This document shows, piece by piece, positions 38,521-47,860 of a stretch of 64,000 nt of DNA. Both the position numbers and the translations under genes were made by a program. The notes under the pieces are model-generated. The model was not told the DNA's origin. It made no database searches and saw only the letters and a program-made list of their open reading frames with translations. The stretch lies in assembly GCF_009882975.1 (NCBI RefSeq), contig NZ_WTUX01000019.1, positions 566,446 to 630,445 of the forward strand. Direction: 5' to 3'. Numbering within the stretch: the stretch's first letter is position 1; every line of letters starts with the position of its first letter. Source of the stretch: Maritimibacter harenae (GTDB lineage Bacteria; Pseudomonadota; Alphaproteobacteria; Rhodobacterales; Rhodobacteraceae).

Positions 38521-39051
38521 TCAGCTGTCGCTGTCGGCCGAGATGCCGAGGTCAACCCCCGCATCGATGCCAAGCGACGCGCTGTCGTCGCCATCGTCGC
38601 CGTCGGCCTCGATACCGATCGAGGTGTCCGAGCCGATGTTGACGGACGCAGAACTTTCGTCATCCGTGCCGTCATTTTCGCCATCCGCCTCGACATCAAT
38701 TCCGGTGTCGGCGCCGACCATGACAGAGGCTTCGCCGTCGTCATTATCTTCGCCTTCGAACTCGATCCGGGTGGAGGCGTCCAGGTCGGTCATGGTGTCG
38801 GACACGACATCGCCGTCGTCGTCCATGATCAGGATGCGGCCGTTGGTTTCATTGCGCGCCATGAAGGTCAGGCTGCCTTCGTCATCCTGGCGCACGGTTT
38901 CCACGTCGTAGCCGTCGCCGGTCAGCTCGGCCATGCCTTCGGCATAGACCTCCTGGTTCAGTTCGGCGCGGGCGTCGTCCTGCGCCAGGGCCGTGACGGC
39001 CGGCGTGGTGGCGAGAAGGGCGATCGCGGTCATGCTGGCAAAGCGTTTCAT
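38521..39051 (-). CDS. Exported protein, paralogue B
   Basis: A 176-residue exported protein (ATG at 39051, signal peptide to about residue 23). Its globular domain (VYAEGMAELTGDGYDVETVR, GRILIMDDDGDVVSDTMTDLD) aligns with paralogues A and C. The C-terminal about 80 residues are an acidic repeat of a different kind (GADTGIDVEADGE, GSDTSIGIEADG, GIDAGVDLGISAD). Monocistronic, with its own terminator. Confidence 0.75.
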   Translation of the reverse strand: MKRFASMTAIALLATTPAVTALAQDDARAELNQEVYAEGMAELTGDGYDVETVRQDDEGSLTFMARNETNGRILIMDDDGDVVSDTMTDLDASTRIEFEGEDNDDGEASVMVGADTGIDVEADGENDGTDDESSASVNIGSDTSIGIEADGDDGDDSASLGIDAGVDLGISADSDS

Positions 39052-39293
39052 GGTATCTCTCCTTTTGTCTTCGACCCCGTGTCCGGGGCGGCGCCGCGGG
39101 ATCGGCCACCGGATCGCATCGGTCGGCATGACCGGATGAGGGTGGCGCCTCGGACGCTGTGACCGGGCAACCCGCGCCGGACGCCCCCAGTTCCGGCCGG
39201 GAGCCAAAACACATTGTGACGATCCGAGGGGCAGTTTTCTGAAACTTTTCAGGGACTTCATTCGTGTTCGCGCGCGCGGGAAGTGACCTGATG

Positions 39294-39326
39294 AAAACGA
39301 CCGGCGCCGCGGGCCGCGGCGCCGGT
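39294..39326 (-). terminator. Terminator of paralogue C
   Basis: 13-bp arms ACCGGCGCCGCGG / CCGCGGCGCCGGT with a 1-nt centre. On the minus strand CGTTTTC follows. The rest of the B-C gap (39052-39293) shows no further feature. Confidence 0.8.
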
Positions 39327-39349
39327 CGATGGCATGGGTGAGGTGGTTC

Positions 39350-39688
39350 TCAGCGGGCCTGGGCGGTCCGTACCGGCAGGGGCTTCAGCGTGCCATTGTC
39401 CAGCGCATGCATCGCCTCGTCCGAAAATACGTCCCAGCGCTCGACCCTTTCGTCGCGCAGGACGGCGCCGGCGCTGTCCAGCACGAGGACGCGGCCGACC
39501 GCGTTGTCGGCGGCGAAGAACTGATGCTCTCCGTTGCGCTTGATGCGGATCGAGATGACGTCGAACCCGTCACCGGACAGGACGCGGACCCCGTCGCGCT
39601 GCACCGCGTCGGTGTCGGCCAGTACCGGGGCAGGGCCTGCAAGCGCGAGCCCGAGGATGAAGGTTTTGAAGATATTACGCACGACCAA
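39350..39688 (-). CDS. Exported protein, paralogue C
   Basis: A 112-residue exported protein (signal peptide to about residue 24). The domain VRVLSGDGFDVISIRIKRNG, GRVLVLDSAGAVLRDERVERWD matches paralogues A and B. It has no acidic repeat tail, only about 25 residues (ALDNGTLKPLPVRTAQAR). It is the short member of the tandem set. Confidence 0.72.
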   Translation of the reverse strand: MVVRNIFKTFILGLALAGPAPVLADTDAVQRDGVRVLSGDGFDVISIRIKRNGEHQFFAADNAVGRVLVLDSAGAVLRDERVERWDVFSDEAMHALDNGTLKPLPVRTAQAR

Positions 39689-39780
39689 GTCCTTTCACGG
39701 CTGGTCCCGACGCTGTCCGTCCACGAAGTTATATAAGACCTACGTCCGAGCGTGACATCGGGTTCCGCGAAATATTCCGG

Positions 39781-40155
39781 TCAGAGCGCGTATTGCTTGA
39801 GGATGCGCAGCGGCACGACCTCGAGCGCACGGCCATGCGTGGCCTCCAGCCGGACCTTGGGCGCGCAGCCTTCGTCATGGGCCTGGAGGAAGCGCGCGGC
39901 GCACAGGCACCACTGGTCGCCCGCCCGCAGGCCCGGGAAGTCGAACTCCGGGCGCGGGGTCGACAGGTCGTTGCCGACGTATTTCGAGTAGGCGAGGAAC
40001 TCGTCCGTCATGACGGCGCAGACGGTGTGGTTGCCGCGATCGGCGTCGCAGGTGTTGCAGTATCCGTCGCGGAAATACCCCGTCGTCGGATCGTCTGAGC
40101 AGGACAGGAGGGTTCCGCCAAGGACGTTGATCGGCTCAATCGGTTCGGGCTTCAT
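39781..40155 (-). CDS. DUF2237 family protein
   Basis: A 124-residue protein with the DUF2237 signature (NVLGGTLLSCSDDPTTGYFRDGYCNTC; NDLSTPRPEFDFPGLRAGDQWCLCA). Conserved cysteines suggest a metal or redox site. It starts inside the end of the serine hydrolase gene (20-bp overlap). Function unknown. Confidence 0.9.
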   Translation of the reverse strand: MKPEPIEPINVLGGTLLSCSDDPTTGYFRDGYCNTCDADRGNHTVCAVMTDEFLAYSKYVGNDLSTPRPEFDFPGLRAGDQWCLCAARFLQAHDEGCAPKVRLEATHGRALEVVPLRILKQYAL

Positions 40156-41311
40156 ACGCGGCTTTCGTGATCTGGCGCAGGGTTGCGATATTGTCGGCCA
40201 AGACCCCGGGTTCCGTAAAGTCCCGGTTGGCGGAATTCACGGCGATGACGACTTCGCGCGCGCGGTCGATCCAGATGTACTGGCCATAGACGCCGATGGC
40301 GAAGACCTCGCCGTCCTCGGCCGCCGGTGGCACCCACCATTGGTAGCCGTAGCGCGTGTCGGCCGGGGAGTCGCCCGGGGGCGCCGTCGGGGCCGTCGAA
40401 GCGTCGATCCAGTCTTCGGGCACGATCTGCGCGCCCTGCCAGCGGCCGCCCTGCGCGATCATCTGGCCGAAGCGGGCGTAATCCCGGGTGCGCATGTTGA
40501 GCCCGCCCAGGACGAAGGCGTTTCCGTCGCCGTCGGTCAGGTAGTAGGGATCCGCTTCGAGCCCCAGGGGCGCGACGATGCGTTGTTCCAGCAGGTCGGG
40601 GATCCGCTCGCCGGTCGCGCCGCGGATGACCATCCCCAGCACGTGGGTGTCCATCGAGACGTAGTGCCATTCTTCGCCGGGCGCTGCCCGGGTGTCCTCG
40701 ATGTCCGCGGTGAAGTCGTCGAGCGAGCCGCCGAGCGCGATGACCCGGCCCATGCGATTGATGTCCGACCAGAAGTCCAGGTAATCCTCGTCGAAGGCCA
40801 CGCCCGAGGCCATGTGCGCCACGTTGGCGATGGTCGCGCCTTCATAGGCGGTGCCTGCAAGCTCGGGGGCATATTTCGTCACCGGGTCGTCCATCGAGTC
40901 GATCGCGCCTTCCTCGATCAGGATGCCCATGAGGGCGGAGAGCCAGCTCTTGGCCACGGACCATGAGATGCGGCGATCCTCTTCGTCGGTGCCCTGGAAG
41001 TAATCCTCGTAGACGATGCGTCCGTCGGAGAGCACGACCATCGCCGTGACCGCGCGCGCCTCGATCCAGTCGTCGGTGCCGTCGGGCAGGGCGATCGGCT
41101 CACCGTCGGGCAGGGCGGCCACGGACCCGTCGCCGCGTGACATCTCGGCCGTCAGGAACAGGTCGTCCATCTTGGAGAAGTTCGTGACGATCTTGTCTTC
41201 ATCGAACAATGTCTGCACGGCCATGAGGCGCGAAAGCTCTTCGCGTTTCACGATTCCGACAATCGCCGCCACTGCGACGAGCACGATGAGAACGTAGACG
41301 ATCCGGCGCAT
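40136..41311 (-). CDS. Beta-lactamase-related serine hydrolase
   Basis: A 391-residue class C beta-lactamase-like/penicillin-binding-fold hydrolase with an N-terminal anchor helix (MRRIVYVLIVLVAVAAIVGIV). The SxxK motif is SVAK in SWSVAKSW; HYVSMDT holds the Tyr. Probably periplasmic and anchored. The substrate could be a D-amino peptide, an ester or a beta-lactam; nothing in the sequence decides it. Overlaps DUF2237. Confidence 0.85.
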   Translation of the reverse strand: MRRIVYVLIVLVAVAAIVGIVKREELSRLMAVQTLFDEDKIVTNFSKMDDLFLTAEMSRGDGSVAALPDGEPIALPDGTDDWIEARAVTAMVVLSDGRIVYEDYFQGTDEEDRRISWSVAKSWLSALMGILIEEGAIDSMDDPVTKYAPELAGTAYEGATIANVAHMASGVAFDEDYLDFWSDINRMGRVIALGGSLDDFTADIEDTRAAPGEEWHYVSMDTHVLGMVIRGATGERIPDLLEQRIVAPLGLEADPYYLTDGDGNAFVLGGLNMRTRDYARFGQMIAQGGRWQGAQIVPEDWIDASTAPTAPPGDSPADTRYGYQWWVPPAAEDGEVFAIGVYGQYIWIDRAREVVIAVNSANRDFTEPGVLADNIATLRQITKAAYEARTD

Positions 41312-41417
41312 GCTGGGCCCTCCCTTGCGACGGACTATGGCCGCGGGCGGGTGCAGCGTCCACCCGGCGCCGGTGAAAATCGCCGCGGCCCTTGCGGGAA
41401 CGTTGCGGCGGTTGTGC

Positions 41418-42101
41418 CTACTTGAACTTGTCGACGAGCTTCTGCAGCGGCGAGCGCTCGTCCTCGGCCGGGGGGGCGGGCGTTTCGGCCGGCTTCGGCT
41501 CGGGCTTGGCGGGCGCTGCTTTGGTGGACGTGGCAGGCCCCACGCGCCGGGCCACCGCGTTGGTGAACTTCGCGTTGTCGTCGTCGACCAGGTGCACGGC
41601 CCCGTCCGACACCCCGCGCAGCACGTCGTCGAGCCAGTCCTGGTCGGCCTTGGCGAAATTCGACAGCACGTAGGGCGACACCTTGTCCTTGTGCCCCGGA
41701 TGCCCGATGCCCAGGCGTACCCGCGCGTAATGCGGGCTGATGTGCTGGTGGATCGAGCGCAGGCCGTTGTGCCCCGCATGCCCGCCGCCGAGCTTCAACT
41801 TCACCTTGCCGGGGGCGAGGTCCAGCTCGTCGTGAAAGACGGTGACGTCGGTCGAGTCGAGCTTGTAGAAGCGCATCGCCTCGCCCACCGACTGCCCGGA
41901 GAGGTTCATGAAGGTTTCGGGCTTGAGCAGGATGACCTTCTCGCCGTCCAGCTTGCCCTCGGACACCTGCCCCTGGAATTTCGCGCGCCACGGCGCGAAG
42001 CCGTGATCCTCCCGGATCCGGTCCACGGCCATGAAGCCGATGTTGTGGCGGTTGCCTGCGTATTTGTCGCCCGGATTGCCGAGGCCCACGAAAAGTTTCA
42101 T
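41418..42101 (-). CDS. pth: Peptidyl-tRNA hydrolase
   Basis: A 227-residue Pth that recycles peptidyl-tRNA. Family residues Asn9 (GLGNPG), His19 (RHNIGF) and the Asp in VFHDELDL are present; a Pro/Ala/Glu-rich tail ends it. ATG at 42101. In many relatives it lies directly beside rplY; here an FkbM gene is set between them on the other strand. Confidence 0.96.
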   Translation of the reverse strand: MKLFVGLGNPGDKYAGNRHNIGFMAVDRIREDHGFAPWRAKFQGQVSEGKLDGEKVILLKPETFMNLSGQSVGEAMRFYKLDSTDVTVFHDELDLAPGKVKLKLGGGHAGHNGLRSIHQHISPHYARVRLGIGHPGHKDKVSPYVLSNFAKADQDWLDDVLRGVSDGAVHLVDDDNAKFTNAVARRVGPATSTKAAPAKPEPKPAETPAPPAEDERSPLQKLVDKFK

Positions 42102-42221
42102 GGCGCGCACTCTATGGCGGGATCGCGCGGGCGTAAATCCGTCCAAGCCGGTATGCACCGCGCCGAACTGGACTTTCACCGGCTGCACTCTAGGATCATC
42201 GAAAACGGCGGGCAGGGTCAC

Positions 42222-42899
42222 ATGGCGAGCTTCATTCTCAACGACATCAAGCTGCGCGTGCCCGGCAAGGCACTGACCGCATCGCTGCGCGCGGCGCTGG
42301 AATCCGGCCATTACGAATGGAACGAAGCCGCGGCGATCGACCGGCACGTGAAGCGTGGCGACCGGGTGCTCGATATCGGGGCCGGGGCCGGCTACATCTC
42401 GATCCTCGCCGGGCGCAAGGCAGGGCCCGAGAACGTGGTCGCGGTCGAGGGCAACGCGGTGATGATGGACGTGCTGCGCCGAAACCTCGACCACAACGGG
42501 TCGGCCGAGACGGCGCTGGTGCACGGCGCGGTGGTGGCTGACAATTACGACGAGGACACGGTCCTTTTCGCCAACCGCGATGCGTTCTGGTCCTCCTCCA
42601 TCGCCGACGACACCGTACGCCCCGACAGGCTCGCCGAGGTGCCGGCGCTGAAGCTCAGAGATCTTCTGGAAGAGTATCGCCCGACCATCGTATCGATGGA
42701 TGTCGAGGGCGGGGAACTGGAGCTCTGCCAGCAGCCCTGGCCCGCGCATGTGCGGCTGGTGATCATGGAGATCCACACGAAGAAGTATCCGCCATCCGGG
42801 GTGAAGGCGATCTTCGACGGGATGTCGCGCAACAACATGACGATCATGCCGTGGGGCACGCGGGGCGAGGTGATCGTGCTGCAACGCTGCGACCGCTGA
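42222..42899 (+). CDS. FkbM family methyltransferase
   Basis: A 225-residue SAM-dependent methyltransferase (VLDIGAGAGYISILAG, then VSMDVEGGELELCQ). Start at 42222; an in-frame ATG at 42153 is the alternative. It lies in opposite orientation between pth and rplY. The acceptor, perhaps a sugar or glycan, is unknown. Confidence 0.85.
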   Translation: MASFILNDIKLRVPGKALTASLRAALESGHYEWNEAAAIDRHVKRGDRVLDIGAGAGYISILAGRKAGPENVVAVEGNAVMMDVLRRNLDHNGSAETALVHGAVVADNYDEDTVLFANRDAFWSSSIADDTVRPDRLAEVPALKLRDLLEEYRPTIVSMDVEGGELELCQQPWPAHVRLVIMEIHTKKYPPSGVKAIFDGMSRNNMTIMPWGTRGEVIVLQRCDR

Positions 42900-42913
42900 G
42901 GAGCGGACACGAA

Positions 42914-42936
42914 AACGGGGCCGCGCGGGCCCCGTT
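42914..42936. terminator. Bidirectional terminator between FkbM gene and rplY
   Basis: Stem AACGGGGCC / GGCCCCGTT with a GCGCG loop in the gap between two converging genes; an AAAA run precedes it, useful for the minus strand. Confidence 0.8.
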
Positions 42937-42959
42937 CGCAGATCGAATTGTCGGTCTTC

Positions 42960-43616
42960 TTATTCTTCGGCGGCTTCGGTCTCTTTTTCCTCGCCGATGA
43001 CCTCGGTTTCCGGGGTCTCTTCTTCCTCGTCTTCCGAGGCGCGCAGGCCGGACGGGGCCGAGATGTTGGCGATCACGAAGTCACGCTCGACCGTGGTCCG
43101 CGCGCCTTTCGGCAGCTCCACGTCCGAGATGTGGATCACGTCACCGATTTCACGGCCGGACAGGTCCACCACGATCTTTTCCGGGATGTCGCCGGCGACA
43201 ACGTCCAGCTCGACTTCCGGGCGCACGTGCACGACCACGCCACCCTTCTTCACGCCCGGCGCGCTTTCTTCGTTCACGAATTCGACCGGGATGAACAGGT
43301 TGATGCGCGAGGTGCGCTTGAGGCGCAGGAAGTCGACGTGAGTCGGCAGATCCTTGACCACGTCCCGCTGCACGTTGCGGCAGATCACGCGGACGTCGTC
43401 GTGGCCTTCGACCTTCATGTTGAGAAGGGTCGACAGGAAACGGCCGTCCTTGAGCTTCTTCAGCAGTACGTTGAAGGGGATGTTGATCGGCAGCGGATCG
43501 AGGTCGCCGCCATAGATGATGCCCGGTACGTTGCCTTCGCGGCGTGCCTGACGAGCGGCCCCCTTGCCCGTCCCCGTCCGTACCGTGGCGTGAAAGTCAG
43601 GAACTTGTCCAGCCAT
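42960..43616 (-). CDS. rplY: 50S ribosomal protein L25 (Ctc type)
   Basis: A 218-residue L25/Ctc protein that binds 5S rRNA. Start motif [24 protein letters not shown]; the C-terminal TL5 domain and an acidic tail are present. ATG at 43616; upstream sequence runs antisense toward the MFS gene. Confidence 0.95.
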   Translation of the reverse strand: MAGQVPDFHATVRTGTGKGAARQARREGNVPGIIYGGDLDPLPINIPFNVLLKKLKDGRFLSTLLNMKVEGHDDVRVICRNVQRDVVKDLPTHVDFLRLKRTSRINLFIPVEFVNEESAPGVKKGGVVVHVRPEVELDVVAGDIPEKIVVDLSGREIGDVIHISDVELPKGARTTVERDFVIANISAPSGLRASEDEEEETPETEVIGEEKETEAAEE

Positions 43617-43788
43617 GGGTATTCTCCAGATTTTGAATGCAGCGGGGTTCCTCCAAGGGTGCAACCCCGCATGAAGCCGCGCGTATAGACGGGATTCGCG
43701 CGCATGGGAAGGGGAAAAGTGGGCCCGGGCGCCCCTTGCGGGACCGGGGCGGCGCCGGTATCGCGGCAGGCGACAGGAGACCCCGAGC

Positions 43789-44928
43789 ATGACCCTTGGC
43801 GAACAGTTCAGAGCGGTGCGCGGCCCCGCGCTCGTCCTCATGGCGACGGGCGTCTACTGGGGTGCTCTGGCAGGACTGATGCCCGACATCAAGGCCCATA
43901 TCGGTGCCTCGGACGGCATGATGGGGGCGCTCCTGCTGTTTCCCGCGACCGCCTCGGTCATCGCGATGGGGATCGCCCCGGGGCTGGGCGCACGGATCGG
44001 GGGGCTCGCGCTGCCACTCTCGGGCCTGTTGATCTCGGTGGGGCTGGGCCTCTTCTTCATCATGGAAAGCACCACGAGCGCGGCGGTCGCGCTGTTCCTC
44101 GGCGGCTTCGCGGTGGCATTTTCCGACATGACGGCCAACGTGCGCATCGCGGCGCACGAGGCGCGGCGCCGCGTGCACCTGATGAACGTGGCCCACGCGA
44201 TGTATTCGCTGTCCTTCGCCATCACAGCGCTGATCGTCGCCGCGCTGCGCTCGGGCGGCTGGGCCTTCGACTGGATCGCCTTCGCCCTGGGCGGTCTTGC
44301 GCTTTTCTACGTGCTGGCGGGCTGGGACGGGCGCGATCCGCCGCCGGCCGACGGCGCGCAGGAGACCGGTGGGCGGTCGGCGCCGAGGGACGTGGTCTGG
44401 CTCGCCGGGCTCGTGCTCTTCGCTTCCTTCGTGTGCGAGAACGCCGCGGAAGGCTGGTCGGCGCTCTATATCGAGCGGACCTTCGGCGCGGTCCAGGGGG
44501 CGGGCAGCCTTGGTCCCGCCACCTTCGGCTTCGTGATGGCCGGGGCGCGGTTCTTCGGGCAGGCGGTCGCCGGGCGGCTGGGGGCCGAGCGGCTGATCCT
44601 GTCCTCCGCGGCCCTGGCGGTGGTCGGAGCGGCCGGGATCGCGGCGGCGCAGAGCGTGCTGCACGTACACGCGGGCGTCGTGCTGATGGCGCTGGGCGTC
44701 GCGGTGATCGCGCCCTCCACGAACTCCATCATCGCGCGCAAGGTGTCGGACGCGGCACGGGCGCGGGCGATTTCACGGGCCTGGATGCTGGGCCTGCTGG
44801 GCTTCTTCGCCGGACCCGCGCTGATGGGCATGTTCTCCGAGATCGGCGACCTGCGCATTTCCTATGCCGCGATCGCGGTGATCGCGGCGGCGATCATCCC
44901 GGCGATCCTTCGGCTTCGCCACCGATGA
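43789..44928 (+). CDS. MFS transporter
   Basis: A 379-residue major facilitator protein with about 12 hydrophobic segments. It resembles the YbjJ/MFS-1 group. A long soluble loop ([15 protein letters not shown]) divides the halves at about residue 190. It converges on the lldD-like gene with a 10-bp gap. Substrate unknown. Confidence 0.88.
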   Translation: MTLGEQFRAVRGPALVLMATGVYWGALAGLMPDIKAHIGASDGMMGALLLFPATASVIAMGIAPGLGARIGGLALPLSGLLISVGLGLFFIMESTTSAAVALFLGGFAVAFSDMTANVRIAAHEARRRVHLMNVAHAMYSLSFAITALIVAALRSGGWAFDWIAFALGGLALFYVLAGWDGRDPPPADGAQETGGRSAPRDVVWLAGLVLFASFVCENAAEGWSALYIERTFGAVQGAGSLGPATFGFVMAGARFFGQAVAGRLGAERLILSSAALAVVGAAGIAAAQSVLHVHAGVVLMALGVAVIAPSTNSIIARKVSDAARARAISRAWMLGLLGFFAGPALMGMFSEIGDLRISYAAIAVIAAAIIPAILRLRHR

Positions 44929-44938
44929 GGTGGAGGGC

Positions 44939-46102
44939 TCAGTCCCAATCGCCGGAGAAGCCGCGCGGCACGCGCAGGATCTCGCGGTTCACGTCGTTGA
45001 TGTCGCGGTGGCCGCAGAAGGCCATCGACACGTCGAGCTCCTTGTGGATCACCTCGAGCGCCCGGGTCACGCCCGCTTCGCCCATCGCACCCAGCCCGTA
45101 GACGAAGGCGCGGCCGATGTAGGTCCCCTTGGCTCCCATCGCCAGCGCCTTGAGCACGTCCTGGCCCGAGCGGATGCCGCCGTCGAGGTGAACCTCGGTC
45201 TGGTCGCCCACGGCCTCGAGGATCGGCTCGAGCGCGCGAATGGTGGAGAGTGCGCCGTCAAGCTGGCGACCGCCGTGGTTCGACACGATGATGGCGTCGG
45301 CCCCGATCTGGGCGGCGCGGCGGGCGTCCTCGGCCTCCATGATCCCCTTGAGGATCAGCTTGCCGCCCCACATGTCGCGGATCTTCTCGATCTTGGCCCA
45401 GTCGAGCGCGGGGTCGAACTGCTCGGCCGTCCAGGACATGAGCGAAGAGGGATCGGAAATCCCCTTCACGTGGCCCACCACGTTACCGAACTGCCGGTTC
45501 TTCGTGCCGAGCATGCCCAGCCCCCAGCGCCACTTGGTCGAAAGGTTGGCGATGTTCGACAGAGTGGGTTTCGGCGGGGCCGACAGGCCGTTCTTGATGT
45601 CCATGTGGCGCTGTCCCAGGACCTGGAGGTCCAGCGTGACGACGAGCGCCGAGCATTTCGCATCCTTCGCGCGCTGGATCAGGCGGGCGAGGTAGTCGTC
45701 GTCCTTCATCACGTAGACCTGGAACCAGAACGGCTTTGTGGTCGCTTCCGCAACGGCCTCGATCGAGCAGATCGACATGGTCGACAGGGTGAAGGGCACA
45801 CCGAATTTCTCGGCGGCGCGCGCGGCCTTGATTTCGCCGTCGGCCGATTGCATGCCGGTCAGGCCCACGGGAGCGAGCGCCACGGGCATCGCCACGTCCT
45901 GGCCGATCATCTGCGTCCTGGTGGAGCGGTTCGTCAGGTCCACCGCGACCCTCTGGCGGAAATAGATCCGGTCGAAATCCGAGCTGTTCTCGCGGAAGGT
46001 CTGTTCCGTCCACGATCCGCTTTCGCAGTAGTCGTAGAACATTTTCGGCGTTCGCCGCCGGTAGATGCGCTTGAGGTCTTCGATGTCGGTGATGACGGGC
46101 AT
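44939..46102 (-). CDS. lldD: FMN-dependent alpha-hydroxy-acid dehydrogenase (LldD-like)
   Basis: A 387-residue TIM-barrel flavoprotein with the FMN family active-site signature SNHGGRQLDG (catalytic His) and LDGGIRSGQD for the FMN phosphate. It oxidises L-lactate or another 2-hydroxy acid, feeding electrons to quinone or O2. ATG at 46102. The substrate could also be glycolate or mandelate. Confidence 0.92.
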   Translation of the reverse strand: MPVITDIEDLKRIYRRRTPKMFYDYCESGSWTEQTFRENSSDFDRIYFRQRVAVDLTNRSTRTQMIGQDVAMPVALAPVGLTGMQSADGEIKAARAAEKFGVPFTLSTMSICSIEAVAEATTKPFWFQVYVMKDDDYLARLIQRAKDAKCSALVVTLDLQVLGQRHMDIKNGLSAPPKPTLSNIANLSTKWRWGLGMLGTKNRQFGNVVGHVKGISDPSSLMSWTAEQFDPALDWAKIEKIRDMWGGKLILKGIMEAEDARRAAQIGADAIIVSNHGGRQLDGALSTIRALEPILEAVGDQTEVHLDGGIRSGQDVLKALAMGAKGTYIGRAFVYGLGAMGEAGVTRALEVIHKELDVSMAFCGHRDINDVNREILRVPRGFSGDWD

Positions 46103-46216
46103 CGTGGCTTCGCTCCCGGACGTGAAATGTCCGACGCTTCTAGCGGCCGCGACCCAAACGCGCAACGCGCGACGCTGGGGCTTGCACGGGGCCGGCCTGC
46201 GACGCATTGATGCGCC

Positions 46217-46990
46217 ATGTCGATTGTCCTGATCGGTTTCCTGGCGAGCCTCGGCGCGGGGCTTCTGACCGGCGTGGGGGCCCTGCCGGTCCTCTTTGGC
46301 CGGACGATTTCGCGCAAGGCCTCGGACATGCTGCTGGGCTTCGCGGCCGGGGTGATGCTGTCGGCTTCCTTCTTTTCGCTGCTCCTGCCGGGGATCGACG
46401 CCGCCGAAACCGCAAGCGGGTCGATCTGGGTCGCGGCGGGCGTGGCGGCGGTCGGGATCGCGCTTGGCGCGGCGGTGGTCGCGTGGATGAACGCCACCCT
46501 TCCGCACGAGCATTTCATCGCGGGGCCGGAGGGGGCCGATCCCGGGGCCCTGTCGCGCATCTGGCTCTTCGTCATCGCGATCACGATCCACAACCTGCCC
46601 GAGGGCATGGCGGTGGGCGTGGGCTTCGGGGGCGGCAACGTCGCCAACGGCCTGTCGCTTGCAACCGGGATCGGGCTTCAGAACGCGCCGGAGGGGCTGG
46701 CGGTCGCGATCGCGCTCAAGGGGCTGGGCTACAGCCGGGCGCAGAGTTTCCTCATCGCGCTGGCCACGGGGTTGGTCGAACCGCTGGGCGGGCTGATCGG
46801 TGTCGTCGCGGTGACGGTCTCAGAGGTTCTGCTGCCCTGGGGGCTCACCTTCGCGGCCGGTGCGATGCTCTATGTCATCAGCCACGAGATCATTCCCGAA
46901 ACCCACCGGGGCGGACATCAGCACCGGGCCACGGCCGGGCTGATGATCGGGATGATCCTGATGATGGTGCTCGACGTGACGCTGGGATGA
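46217..46990 (+). CDS. ZIP family metal transporter
   Basis: A 257-residue membrane protein with about eight helices and the ZIP signature helices TIHNLPEGMAVGVGFGGG and TGIGLQNAPEGLAVAIAL (His and Glu metal residues). Likely imports divalent cations such as zinc or iron. Divergent from lldD. Confidence 0.92.
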   Translation: MSIVLIGFLASLGAGLLTGVGALPVLFGRTISRKASDMLLGFAAGVMLSASFFSLLLPGIDAAETASGSIWVAAGVAAVGIALGAAVVAWMNATLPHEHFIAGPEGADPGALSRIWLFVIAITIHNLPEGMAVGVGFGGGNVANGLSLATGIGLQNAPEGLAVAIALKGLGYSRAQSFLIALATGLVEPLGGLIGVVAVTVSEVLLPWGLTFAAGAMLYVISHEIIPETHRGGHQHRATAGLMIGMILMMVLDVTLG

Positions 46991-47023
46991 ACCGGCAGGT
47001 TTCGCTTGCACCCGGCCGGATGA

Positions 47024-47401
47024 ATGGGTCTTTTCAGCGACATGAACGCCCGCACCGCCCTTCGCATCGGCCTTGTCCTCTGGTCGGCCGCCTTCATCCT
47101 GTCCTTCGTGGATTTCCGCCTGACCGAGGCGAGCGGTGACGGCTTCCTGTCCGGGATGAACAAGCTCGGCAAGTTCGCCATCTGGCAGGGCGTCGCGGCG
47201 GTGGTCGCCGCCGGCGTCTGGGTGATCGGACTGCGGTTCGAGAAGCGGACCTCGCAGCGCGGGGTAAGCCGTATTCCGGGCATCATCGCGATCGCCCTGG
47301 TCGCGGCGGTGGGATTGTTCATCCTGAGCGCCAATCTGCTGGGCGGAAGGACGGTGACATCGTCCCCGCCCGAGATACCGACGAAAGACCAATCGCAATG
47401 A
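47024..47401 (+). CDS. Hypothetical membrane protein
   Basis: A 125-residue protein with three predicted transmembrane segments (about 14-33, 55-75, 88-108) and a polar tail. ATG at 47024; an ATG at 47042 is also possible. It overlaps the MaoC-like gene by 4 bp, so the two are probably co-translated. I do not recognise the family. Confidence 0.7.
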   Translation: MGLFSDMNARTALRIGLVLWSAAFILSFVDFRLTEASGDGFLSGMNKLGKFAIWQGVAAVVAAGVWVIGLRFEKRTSQRGVSRIPGIIAIALVAAVGLFILSANLLGGRTVTSSPPEIPTKDQSQ

Positions 47402-47856
47402 CACAACGCTATTTCGAAGACCTGCCGGTGGGGTTCACGTTCCGCACCGAGGCGGTGGAACTGACCCGCGACGCCATCGTGAAATTCGCCAGTGAATGGG
47501 ATCCGCAGCCCTTCCACCTCGATGACGCCGCGGCGGCCGAGACGCATTTCGGAACGCTGATCGCTTCCGGCTGGCACACGCTCCTGATCGCCTTCAACCT
47601 GTCCATGCAGGCCGGCGTCTGGGACGAGGCGTCGATGGGCGCGTCCGGGATGGACGAGGTGCGCTGGTTCAAACCCACGCGACCGGGCGACAAGATCCAC
47701 GTGCGTGCGGAGGTCGTTTCGGCCGAGCGGTCGAAGACGCGCCCGGACCGTGGGCGGGTGGCGTTCCGCATCGACGTGCACCGCGAAGACGGCGAGAAGG
47801 TCGCCTCCTACATCGGCAACCACCTGATGAAGGCGCGCGGCACCTCGGTCGCCTGA
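47398..47856 (+). CDS. MaoC family hot-dog dehydratase
   Basis: A 152-residue hot-dog-fold protein with the MaoC motif around FASEWDPQPFHLDDAAAAET (Asp and His positions) and SGWHT. Probably hydrates or dehydrates an enoyl- or 3-hydroxyacyl-CoA. Overlaps the upstream membrane-protein gene (ATGA). Confidence 0.88.
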   Translation: MTQRYFEDLPVGFTFRTEAVELTRDAIVKFASEWDPQPFHLDDAAAAETHFGTLIASGWHTLLIAFNLSMQAGVWDEASMGASGMDEVRWFKPTRPGDKIHVRAEVVSAERSKTRPDRGRVAFRIDVHREDGEKVASYIGNHLMKARGTSVA

Positions 47857-47860
47857 TCCG

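Noticed and set aside
42222-42899. rRNA or tRNA methyltransferase related to the adjacent ribosomal genes
   Set aside because: The VEGGELELCQ and overall pattern are FkbM-like; the nearness to pth and rplY is probably accidental.
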